Shown one piece after another: positions 33,788-44,394 of a DNA stretch of 64,000 bases. Source of the DNA: Haliclystus octoradiatus (lineage: Eukaryota; Cnidaria; Staurozoa; Stauromedusae; Haliclystidae); contig OU744448.1 of NCBI GenBank assembly GCA_916610825.1, positions 18,661,936 through 18,725,935 of the forward strand, read 5' to 3'. The notes beneath the pieces were generated by a model, which made no database searches, was not told where the DNA came from, and saw only the letters and a program-made list of their open reading frames with translations. Positions within the stretch are counted from its first letter, which is position 1. Each line of letters opens with the position of its first letter. The translations under genes were made by a program, and so were the position numbers.

Positions 33788-36097
33788 TTGGCTTCAAACC
33801 AAAACGAGGATAGCCTCGCTACACTACCTCATCATGGTGTTATTAATGTCAACAAACCAGGAAGAATTCGGGTGGTATTTGATGCTGCAGCTCGTTATAG
33901 TGGTTTGTCTTTGAATGATTGTCTTGTTAGCGATCCGGATTTGTTAAATGACTTGTTATGTTGTATTCTACGTTTTGGTCAACACCCTATTGCTATTATG
34001 GCTGACATTCGAGCCATGTTTAACAATGTTTTAGTTGACGAAGTTGACCGTGATTCCCTTCGATTTTTGTGGTGGGAAAAAGGGGACACATCCAAACCCC
34101 CTATTGAATATAAAATGAAGACTCATGTGTTTGGTCTCATTAGTAGCCCTTGTTGTGCCATTACTGCCTTGCGTAGGACTGCAGAGGACGATAAGGATTT
34201 ATCTGATGATGTTGTAAATATTGTAAATCGCTGTTTTTACATGGATGATTTGTTGTTATCAATGAAGAACAGGGAAGAAGCTGTTGCCATGGTTGCAAAA
34301 CTAACTGACGTATTGAAGACAGGTGGATTTAATCTTACACAAAGTGGATATCAAATGACCGAGATGTCCTCAAGAACGTCGAAGATGAAAAGAATTCATC
34401 CAAGCTATCAAATATGGACAAAGAAGAGAAATTAGTTGAAAGAGCACTTGGAGTTAAATGGGACGTGAGTAAAGATGAATTTGTATTTAAAGTTGATAAT
34501 TTTGATAGACCACCTACAAAAAGAGGCATATTATCATTTGTTGGCTCTATTTTTAATCCTGATGGTTTATTATCTCCATTACTATTGATACCAAAGTTGT
34601 TAATTAGGGATTTATGGCATCTAAAAATAGATCGGGACGATCCTTTACCGCAGGATATATTAGAAAAATTGTTATTATGGAAGGAGAATTTAAAAAGTAT
34701 TGAGTCCGTTACAGTACCAAGATATATTGGTGGACAATTTAGTATTGATACCTGGAAGTTTATTGATTTACATATATTTTGTGACGCTTCAGAATTGGGA
34801 TTTAGTGCTGTGGCATATTTACGTTTTGAATTAGATGATATTATTCACTGTTGTTTTATTTTGGGTAAAATCCGATGTGCCCCACTCAAAACTTTAACTG
34901 TACCTCGTCTAGAGCTACAGGCTGCTGTACTTGGTGCAAGATTATTGTCCAAGATAAAAGAAGAATTAGATATTAAACTGGACTCTGTTTACATTTGGAG
35001 TGATTCAATGACCACATTAGCCTATATTAGAAATAAGAAAAGAAAGTTTTTACCATTTGTAGCTAATAGAGTAGCTGAAATATGTGATATTACTGATGTT
35101 AATATGTGGAATCATTGTCCTGGAGTAATCAACGTTGCTGATGATGGCTCAAGAGGATTGCTACCATGTCAGTTCAATCAAAATTGCAGATGGCTGACTG
35201 GTCCATCGTTTCTGTGGAAACCAAGATGTCATTGGCCCCAAGAAGATTGCAACATCGATGTCCCGGAGATCAACTTGGAAGTGAAGAAGACACCTCAAAT
35301 CTGTGCAACACAATTGGTAGAAGTAGACCCGCATGAAGAAGTTACTACCAGGATTGGATCTTGGTATAAATTGAAAAGAATTGTTGCTTGTTGTTTTAGA
35401 TTTGCTTCTTTTTCTAGTAAAAAATGTAACAGAGAAGATGTATCAATCACCACAGATGACCTCAAGAAAGCAGAAATCGCAATTATCAAATCTGTTCAGA
35501 AGAAGTTGTACTCCAAAGAGATCGATTGCCTGATGAAAGACACCCAACTGAAGGGTAAAAGTAGCTTGCTGAAGTTATGTCCAACAATTGACGATGATGG
35601 TGTTGTACGTGTGGGAAGTAGAATAAAATTCGCAGATTTACCAGAAGAAACGAAGTTCCCTGCAATTATTTCATTTAAGCATCCAATCGCTGACGCAATC
35701 ATCCATGAATCTCATGTTCGTATGGCCCATGGTGGAATTGAAATGGTAATGGCTGAAGTACGAAGAAGTTATTGGATTCCTAAACTGAGATGTAAGGTCA
35801 AATTTATTTCTCATCGTTGTATTGGTTGCAGAAAACTATTAGCAGGAAGATTGCAACAACAGATGGCCCCTTTACCCTTAACTAGAGTCACTATGACCAC
35901 GCCCTAATGTCAAAATTGGAGATTTAGTTCTCATTGCTGAAGACAACATGCCACGTGGACATTGGTCAATGGGAAGAGTAACCGATGTACATCAAGGAGC
36001 AGATAAATTAATTAGATCAGTTAAAGTTAAAACGACTGATGGTGAACTTTGTCGCCCTGTCACCAAGCTGTGTTCTTTGGAAAACTCGTCTGTGTGA
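33788..36097 (+). pseudogene. BEL/Pao retrotransposon pol, 5'-truncated and integrase-deleted
   Basis: The RT half begins abruptly inside the domain (KPGRIRVVFDAAARYSGLSL, MADIRAMFNNVLV, DSLRFLWW, FYMDDLLLS as the catalytic YxDD). A shift near 34410 leads to the A17-peptidase/RNase H region (ERALGVKWDVSKDEF, LSFVGSIFNPDGLLSP, HIFCDASELGFSAVAY, LTVPRLELQAAVLGARLL, YIWSDSMTTLAYI) and the integrase zinc finger (HVRMAHGGIEMV, CIGCRK). At 35907 the integrase core is absent. A short frame then reads VKIGDLVLIAEDNMPRGHWS and ends at 36097: the C-terminal DUF5641-type domain of BEL/Pao. The deletion removes the DDE residues. Confidence 0.88.
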
Positions 36098-36128
36098 TAC
36101 TATACTGCAGTATCTCACGGGGGGACTA

Positions 36129-36825
36129 TGTTGATGACAGAACGCGTTTGAATTGATCATATGTCAGAGCCTAACACGTTGACGTCATACGTCAACTCAG
36201 ATATATGCGTCACTTACCAGATAGTTATAGAGCGGAACAAAATTGTAGTTAACTAGAAATGTTCCTGTTTGTTAGTTTAATAATAGCTTATAATTGATAT
36301 GTTTATTCCGTATTATGTAAAAATTGTTCCTTTCTTAATCCATTTATTGTATTAGTATTATTTGGACTTTGGCATTTACGTGAATAGAATTTAGTATAAA
36401 TACAGAGTCATTTGTAAGTTTTAGTGAGAGTTGAAGTTAACAAGAGCATGAAGAAGTCAACAACAAGAAGAATTATAAACTGTATTATTATTATTAAGAT
36501 TTTGGTTATTGTTAGAATACAAGTATTGGACATATAATTTGGTTGTCTTGGTTGCGTCTTGTCTTGGCTCCCGGAGTAATATACTATTATATTGACTTCG
36601 TTAGTAAAGTTGAACTGGGTGAGTTCGTTCTGATTATAAGTTACATTTTACGGGAACACATTTTGGCTATATTCAAGTTGAAGACTCGAATCATCTTAGC
36701 TCGTTGATTATTGCTATTGTCATAGTTGAAGGCACACTAGAGAAACCTGACGCTTTGGGTTTAGTACAGTCCGCCCATATCGTTTAGTGTGGTCTATCTA
36801 GGAGTGCGAGCCCCCCATCACAACA
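36129..36825 (+). repeat. 3' LTR of the BEL/Pao element
   Basis: Starts TGTTGATG and ends CATCACAACA (inverted TGTTG...CAACA), right after a polypurine-like CACGGGGGGACTA. It has a TATA-like TATAAATA at about 36396. The pol C-terminus stops 31 bp upstream. No 5' LTR is in the window, so the limits rest on the terminal motif alone. Confidence 0.7.
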
Positions 36826-37375
36826 CCCGTGATAATTTGAATATGCGTTTGTTTTTATATTCCATACGAAACATTGTTAATTTGAATATTCGTCCAAACT
36901 TTAGACTACACCCGTGATAATTTGAATATGCGTCTGTTATTTTATTCGATAAAACCCTATTAATTTGAATATTCGTCCAAAGTTTAGATCACACCCGTGA
37001 TAATTTGAATATGCGTTTGTTTTTATATTCCATACGAAACACTGTTAATTTGAATATTCGTCCAAAGTTTAGATCAAACCCGTGATAATTTGAATATGCG
37101 TCTGTTTTTTTATTTAGATCACACCCGTGATAATTTGAATATACGTCTGTTTTTCTATTCCATAGGAATCCCTATTAATTTGAATATTCGTCCAAAGTTT
37201 AGATCACACCCGTGATAATTTGAATATGCGTTTGTGTTTATATTCCATACGAAACACTGTTAATTTGAATATTCGTCCAAAGTTTAGATCACACCCGTGA
37301 CAATTTGAATATTTGTCTCTTTGATTTCCAATACGAAACACTGTTAATCCATATCTTTGTCTAAACATCCGTGAT
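36826..37375. repeat. ~84-bp tandem repeat made of two ~42-bp half-units
   Basis: CCCGTGATAATTTGAATATG starts at 36826, 36911, 36994, 37079, 37124, 37209 and 37294, giving periods of 85, 83, 85, 45, 85 and 85. Each unit holds two related halves (TAATTTGAATATGCGT and TAATTTGAATATTCGT), and the single 45-bp step is loss of one half. The array starts at the base after the proposed LTR end. Confidence 0.9.
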
Positions 37376-37379
37376 TAAT

Positions 37380-38575
37380 TTGATCAGTCATGCGTTTATC
37401 TGCGGCAAAATGAATAATTCAATTTTTTGGTGCGGTTTTGTATGTTCTGATAATTTATTTTCTTTAAAATAATTCATATTGCTTTTATCGACTTTATTAT
37501 ATATTTTTTGTAGTTTATATGATTCCTTAACTTCGTAAATCTTCCATTAATATGTCTGTTATGCTCACATCATTTTTGCGAAGCGTTATTTAACGCGCTC
37601 CAATATAGGTCTATTTGAATATTCGTCCAGACGAATATGCGTCTAACTTCACAGACAAATGGCATTATTCAAAATCCGTCAAGTCATGAAATCACATCTA
37701 TGCCGACCTAGATGGCTGTTGCTAAATATAGACTTCATATTTTTTCTTTTAGTTTTTGTAAATCTTCGATACATGTCTGAGTAGGAGATACTAAGTTTAA
37801 TAGTGAATTGTATCGCTAGAATTTAGTGTGAGAGACAATATAGTTGAGTGAGGGAAAAACCGCTTTTTTCAAAATCTGCAAAGTGGTGAAATCACACTTT
37901 AGGTTTATATTTTTTTTCATCTAGTCTTTTCAAATCAGTACGATACATGTCTGAGTATGACATACTAAGATAAACATTGATTGGTTAAAAGCTTGAAAAT
38001 GAGGTACCTTTTAACATGAAACGATATTTATTTTATTATCTGTAGGCCTACGTAAAATAAGTTAAAATAATAATACATTGATAATCAAGGTGGCGACTTA
38101 ATTTGCAATAATCAAATATTCACGAGTTTCGTCAAATGCCACGGCAAACTATGTTTAAAAAAAACAGGTCGCACACACTTACCTAAATAAAAATCGTGAC
38201 ATCAATCTTTCACAACGAAAGGTGATTTTTGTTTTTCGACTGATGTTTAACGCATTTATTTTTTAATCAAAGGTGTGTTGCACGATTTTACATTGTTAAA
38301 GATGTTGCATGTCTATTTTATATTTTTAAAACAATGTGTGGCAGCTTGGTTTTTAATATCAAGAATGTTTTTTTACGTTTTCAACATGTTGAAGCGTTTT
38401 ATTTTTTAATGTGCCGTGACAGTTGTGGGCCACCGTATTTACATTATTTACATTCACATATTTACATTATTACAATTCAATATTTGAAATCGACGACATT
38501 TTCACATGTAGTTAATGTGTAGTTTACAGACAGGAAGTAATTCCCGTCTCCACAGTCATGTTAATGACCTTATGT
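37380..38575. other. Non-coding, nothing firm
   Basis: AT-rich. A short foldback around TTCGTCCAGACGAATATGCG near 37620 echoes the tandem array. No gene seen. Confidence 0.5.
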
Positions 38576-38579
38576 TTAA

Positions 38580-39710
38580 AGGGTCAAACTGGACCAGCAG
38601 CCTTTGCATTCAACTTTTTCAAAATGGAGTCTCGCAGCGTTTTTATCAACGCCATAGCATTCCTCATAATTTCATTTGAGCCGCTGCAACCTTTTAATTT
38701 TGTATGAATATTTCTGAAAAACAACATGAAAACAAGAGCGAAACAATGCAAATTGAATAAGGATAATGAAAACTATGGTAATTATGTACGACCGTGAAAC
38801 ATTAAAGGGGCAAAATTGACTGGCGACTGCCGCGAGCTCAAGTTGAATTTATGCTTAGCGTAATTCAACCGTCTCGCGTTGAAACTATTGTTATACGCAG
38901 GCCTAATTTGTTGTAAATTCATGTCAACAATGAACATTGTGTTATAAACAATAAACATGCACGTGATCCTAAGTGCGTAGCGCCTGCCGGTCATTTTTGC
39001 TCCTTTGACATCAATCCATGCGAAACAGTCTGAAATTTTTATCAAAACATATTCAAACCACAGAGAGAAATACACGAAGGAATGGCAAAACTGAGCAATA
39101 AGAAATACTATTTTAATTAATTTTGCTATAGAAATTCATATATTCCACGGGTCCAGAAACTATATATGATGTTTATTTCATCTCGATCGAATCTCCATAA
39201 ATATCAAGTGTGATTGGAAATAGAAATTTTAGAAAATAAGCTGTTGATTTGAGGTTGTGAAAATGGAGCTTCGTTTTTTGTTCTTTGGAGGAATCTTGCA
39301 TTGATAGGTTTGTAAACAGAAAAAAAGTATCAAATCTTCACTCAGGTGTCCCTTTAGACAAAATTCCTTATACCAGTCTTTGCAAATCACGAAATTTAGG
39401 TAAAACTTTGTTATGGTTTATCGCCACAGCATATATGAACAGATATCCTGATGTATAAGTGAAAGCTCTTGAGTTATTGGTAGCCTTCTACCAGCTCCTT
39501 CCGTTTTAGCATCATGTTCTGGTTCTCCAGGAAACTTGGCATTCGTGTTATTAAAATTATCGAAGATCAGAAATAAAGTATACGCTAGAATGGTTCAAAA
39601 ATATTTTACGAAAAACGCATTCTAGACGAAAGTTTGGAAACGAGTGTTTGAATTTTACCTGGACTATTCAAAGTGTGCGCGCGCAAGGTTTCCCGGTCTA
39701 TTTTGACCCT
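38580..39710. mobile_element. TTAA-flanked non-autonomous DNA element, copy 2, with a nested MITE
   Basis: Inverted relative of the 955-bp element at 24538-25492, bounded by TTAA at 38576 and 39711. It is longer by a nested insertion of about 205 bp (around 38799-39007) whose own ends are AAAGGGGCAAAATTGACTGG and, inverted, AAAGGAGCAAAAATGACCGG. Copy 1 shows the empty site, so the nesting order is clear. Confidence 0.85.
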
Positions 39711-39714
39711 TTAA

Positions 39715-40325
39715 AAAGTTGTGATGTCTTGAATTGACACAAATTAAAATTTATCTCATCGCGGTTTTTTCAAAGTTCTTTGCTATGTGAGAGCATAGAA
39801 CATTAGCATTGCTTTGAGTTGGAGCCAATTTGTGCTAGGATTACTTTAGTAAAGTAGAAACCAAGATTTACTGCTGTGTCAGCTTGAACTATGTTATTCT
39901 ATCACAAATATTCAACCTTTGTTATGAAATATGATTGTGAGGATTCCCTCCTCAGGGATTTCCTCCGCGTTCAACAAACAAAGTTGAAACGAAGAAGCTC
40001 TCGCGGAAAGTACGATTTTCGCTTCGTTCTTTTTGATTGAGTAATAATTGATCCAAATATTAGGTGGGAAATGATTACCGGAAGAATTCGAATAGTTTGA
40101 GATATTAAACTCAAAAATTGAGCGAGATTTGGTCGGGTTATAATGTAAACATAAACACTTACACATAAATACACACACAACAGGGCTATTTGTGATAGGA
40201 TGAGGCAAAACAGAGGGAAAATGTCTTTTATTACTTTTCCAAAATTGAAAAATTAAGCATAAACAAAAAGCTGTTATTAATTAAAAAACTTAAAGTGACA
40301 GAAATTAGAATAGCATGTATAAACA
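39715..40325. other. Non-coding, nothing recognised
   Basis: AT-rich DNA between the TTAA element and the inverted-duplication arm; no feature seen. Confidence 0.5.
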
Positions 40326-40329
40326 TCAT

Positions 40330-41507
40330 AGGGGTGCTATCAGAGCATAGTTCACGGAAAGTATGAACTATTTGGTTTAGAACATAGCCAGCCCCGATTT
40401 ATGATTGTTGGGGACGTTTTTTCAGAGCATTTTATGATCTTTATAATCCACGATCAAGTATGTAATTCTTCTATTTTCGTGACGCCACAGGAAGAAAGCT
40501 GAGTCGAGAGCTGTACACTTGCCTTTTTTTAATAAATCAACTAATTGCTGGGAGGAAAAATTGATATCGAGAAATTTATATTTCTCTCGGATTTCTCTTC
40601 TTGGAATTAAAAGAATGGTTGATTAACATCGTTTTCTTTCATAGTCAGTGATTCTTATCTTTAAACAATATTTTTTATGTTCTTATGTGTGTTATTCATT
40701 ATGGAAAACTGACTGGAAAAACTTAATATTTTTATATTATATTAGGAATATTGCATATATTTTTTGAATTTCGTAAAAAGCCGTGAACGCAAAGAAAGAA
40801 ATGAAACAAAGAAAGATTTATTGACTAAATGTTTGCTAATTGCCTATTTAAAAGAGCAGATTATTGAATTTATGATAACTTTTTAGCTAATTGATTATCT
40901 AATATGTTGCTAACTTTCATTTGGAGAAATGGTTTAATTATTCGAAATTTTAGCGGTTGATTTTGGTTAGCCTATGTTTTCGTTTTGATGGTTTATCGAA
41001 AGCTTTCCTTTCTATGCCAGGAATTTAGTGGTTATACTTATATCTAGGAACTTGCAAAAAATTGGCCATAAAAGGACGAGGGGATGTATTAATGAAATGA
41101 AGTTCTGTTATTGTTATATTTTTACAATTATCAATACTGTAAAAGTTAAAAGTTAGGCAAATTGCTTTTGAATTGTTAATTTGTGCAAAATATTTCTATA
41201 CACTTTAAACCTGTTAGATACTTCTCCTGCAAGCCATTTGATTTATTTTGAACAACTGAGAAACTGCATGAAACAGTAACTCAATTAAATTGTGTATGAC
41301 TCTACAAATATTCACTGTACTTGCTTTTTACTTTTTATTACTTGCCAGTTTATAATGCCATAATTAAATAATTATCGGTTTGTTTGGTATTTTCATAAAT
41401 TTCTTGAAATCGACGGGGTCAAGCTCAGCTATAGTGAAATGGTGTTATTGGCGTTAACCAAACAAATTGCAAGAATAAATCGTAGCAGATCCTTGATATG
41501 TTCTAAC
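40330..41507 (+). repeat. Left arm of an inverted segmental duplication
   Basis: About 1.18 kb that matches 50342-51490 in inverted orientation, with moderate divergence and small indels. Examples: the block from GAACTATTTGGTTTAGAACA to the TTTCAGAGCATTTTATGATC region, and TTTCTTGAAATCGACGGGGT near 41400. It lies upstream of the + strand copy of the secreted-protein exon, just as the right arm lies upstream of the - strand gene's exons, so the arms and exons were duplicated together. Confidence 0.82.
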
Positions 41508-42186
41508 TTTAGATAGAAGATGAAGAGAAAATGGAACATGTAAGGTATTGACTAGGATAATTATTAACAACATTTCCTACCTATTTTCTTTGCAATTGGT
41601 TTTAAAATTTAACATTTTGCATTCTGTTTTGCATTTTTGTTATCGAACAACGTTCGGTGATGGTACACTATTACCTCGTTTGAATTTATCGCTAATGATC
41701 CCAAATGACTTCATCACGGCTTAAGAACTGATAAAAAAGTGATAAAAATCGCATCAGAAATGGTCAAAAAGTAGCCTCCAAACCCGTGTCTCTTGGCAGT
41801 GGCATTTTGTTGAAGAACTATATACCTTCGCAGAATCAACGCCTTTTGCCTTGTTGGCATTTATCTAACTTTGTGCCCCACTTGCTTACCCGCAAAGCAT
41901 TATGCGATCACAATATATTCCTGAAAAAAGAAAACATTAGCGTTTTTCTAGCATCATAGGATAAACCGGTGACTTATTAAAAAACAATGTGTCAGAAACA
42001 ACATCAGTATACATAACTAAAACAAATCAATTACCTGCAAATAAGAAAAGTCACAATTACATCGACCTTACGGGGAAAACCTTCGAAACCCACCCTGCGA
42101 GCCATAACATGTCAATCAGGCATGAAACTGAAGGTATTGAATATTTATACACTCTTTCCTAGTAATGGATGTTTTTTATCTTGCAG

Positions 42187-42526
42187 ATTGTATGATGATG
42201 CTTTCCGATGCGACATAAGAGATTTGGAGCAGAATTGTAGAAGCTCATCAGCTATTGCGGAGGCAAAAGCATTACTGAGACATATGTCAAGAAAGGACGC
42301 TAATCCTTTTTGCAGCTTGAGCCAAGGGGGTTCATATGTCGATGAAATCTTGTCGGGTAATTATAGCCCAGGAACTGACGATGTAAAATCAACATCAATT
42401 CCAACTACAAGGCGTGGAATCGTGACGAGAGTATCTTATTCTGGATCGAATAAAATCACCTACCAAACTATTATCATCTCATTTGCACAATGCATGGCTT
42501 CGATTTTATCATGTTCCACGATATAA
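42187..42526 (+). pseudogene. Last-exon copy of the secreted cysteine protein gene
   Basis: From a good acceptor (TTGCAG at 42181-42186) in the same phase as the - strand gene, the exon reads LYDDAFRCDIRDLEQNC, SRKDANPFCSLSQGGSYVDE, ILSGNYSPG, one TTTRR-like unit and a hydrophobic tail ending SCSTI before a stop. It matches exon E of the gene at 48909-49350, with one instead of five Thr/Arg repeat units. The exon equivalent to exon D was not found, and the distance to the duplication arm is about 310 bp shorter than on the other side, so it appears deleted. I regard it as a partial duplicate, although a longer upstream gene cannot be excluded. Confidence 0.65.
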
Positions 42527-42530
42527 ACAT

Positions 42531-44390
42531 ATAAACAAAAATGAAACACTCTAGATTTCCGCAACTTCAATATTCACACCAGAAGGTGATCATCAGTCGA
42601 TTTATTTCAACTATCCTACAAAAACTCATCCCTATCCTATATGAGCTACTCAGTTTTACAGTTGATTGGTTATTGACTATGCTATTGTTTATTTGATTAT
42701 GTCTATTGTATAAAATTCCGGTTTTAGTTATTACGATGTCTTTAGATTAGTGAGATAACATTTGTTTCCGTGGCGACATTTGGAAATCAATTCCGATCTT
42801 TTGTTAAGTAGGTTGTCTTTCTTGTAGGTTATAATGTGATATTTTTTGGTTAGGCATAACGCGATTTTTTTGAGGTGTTGTTGTAGGCTACACTGATTGT
42901 TAATATTGACCAGTTGATGTTGTATGGTTTACTGTTTTCTTTTGGATTCCATATATGTTTTGAAAGTTCGCTGCTATGTTTATAATTCTTGTGCTTTAAA
43001 ATGACTTTGTGTTCTGTGTAGCTTTCCCTGAAAGTTCGTTCAGTGAGGCCAATGTAGGTGTGGCCTTCCAGGTTATCCGGTGCTGTTATTTTTGCTTTGC
43101 AGACGAGGTTTGTGGTAAGACACTTTTGATCGAGTGGGCATTCGTTCTTTTTCCTACAGCTACAGGTTTTGTCAGTTTGCGTTTTGTTCTTTTCGCTGAA
43201 TATTTTTCTGTTGTGTTTCTTTATTTTCGTGGCTACGTTTTCCATGCAGCTGTAACTAACCTTGACGTTGTTGGTGTTAAAAATTTTATTTAGCTTGTTT
43301 GATTTAGGGAAATGTTTCTCTACAAGTTTTAAAAAATTCCTCCCAACATTGGTTTCGACGCTAGCGTTGTAAAGCGGGTTGAACCAAATGATGTTCCTTT
43401 TTCTGTTTTTTCTATTTGTATTGTCGCTGGTATTTCTAATAGCATATGAAAGTTTAGTGTCATGACCACTGGATTTGAGGGCTGTCTCGTATGTAGATTT
43501 AGATTTGTCGAAGGTTTCTTTGCTGTTTGGAGAGGTCTGATATCCATCCGTTGATAGCACCTGGCAAATGTTTTATGATGGTAGGAGGGGGTTTGATTTG
43601 GTGTTGATGTAAATTGGGTCGTCATTTGGCTTTCGGTATGGCCGATGGGTTCCATTGTTCAAGTTAAAAGTTACATCTAAGAAGTTGATAACTTTTAGGT
43701 TTGTTGTTATTGTTATTTTTAGTCCTTGCTCTTGGAATAATTTAATTATTTGTTTTTTGTTGACTGGGGTCCTGATGTTTTTATTAATAGGGTGAGGCCA
43801 TCGTTACGGTAAAGTCCTATGTTTCTGATGCCATATTTTGCTTCAAGTTTTTCCAATATGAATAGGCCCACGAGCTCGCATGTTTCTGCGCCATCGAAGC
43901 TCCTCATTGTTACGTCAAAGAGACTGTTGTTTGCTTTATTTATCCAGGCTGTACTGTTATCAAATAATAGCGACTTTCTTGCGTGCATTATTATGTGTAA
44001 TTCTTCGACGGAAATGCTTACGTAGTTTTTTGCGAAAGTAAATGCATCTTTTGAAAGTTTGTCAGAAATCGATGGATAGAAGTTTTCAATATTAAAGATG
44101 GCGAATGAATAATTGTGTTTGTTGTTAATGTTGTTAAACCAGTTCATTACGCTGTTTATGTTTCTCCATTGGTTCAAGCTGGTTTGTTTCCTTATATTGC
44201 TGTTGATTTTCTCCGGAATATTCTTACTGATTCTGCCAATCTCGCTTTTGGTAGGATTAATTAGTCTGCATGTAGGATGGTTGTCAAAATTATCTTGATG
44301 GTCCTTCAACGTTATAATGCTTGTTGTTTTGCTAAGCATTCTGTTTCGTTTGCAGTTTTCAGGGACGCCGCGATCGATTGAGCCTTTCTG
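42531..44390 (-). pseudogene. Penelope-like element 2, minus arm of a palindromic pair
   Basis: Two frames (44339-43746 and 43560-42850) joined by shifts: SIITLKDHQDNFDNHPTC, FNIENFYPSISD, SFDGAETCELVGLFILEKL, GLYRNDGL, then WFNPLYNASVETNVG, the Cys cluster CSCRKKNECPL and YIGLTERTFRESY (GIY-YIG). The catalytic YRDD has become YRND here, so the RT of this arm should be dead even without the shifts. The arm ends at about 42531, directly after the gene copy at 42526, and mirrors 44400-46975. Confidence 0.85.
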
Positions 44391-44394
44391 TTAA

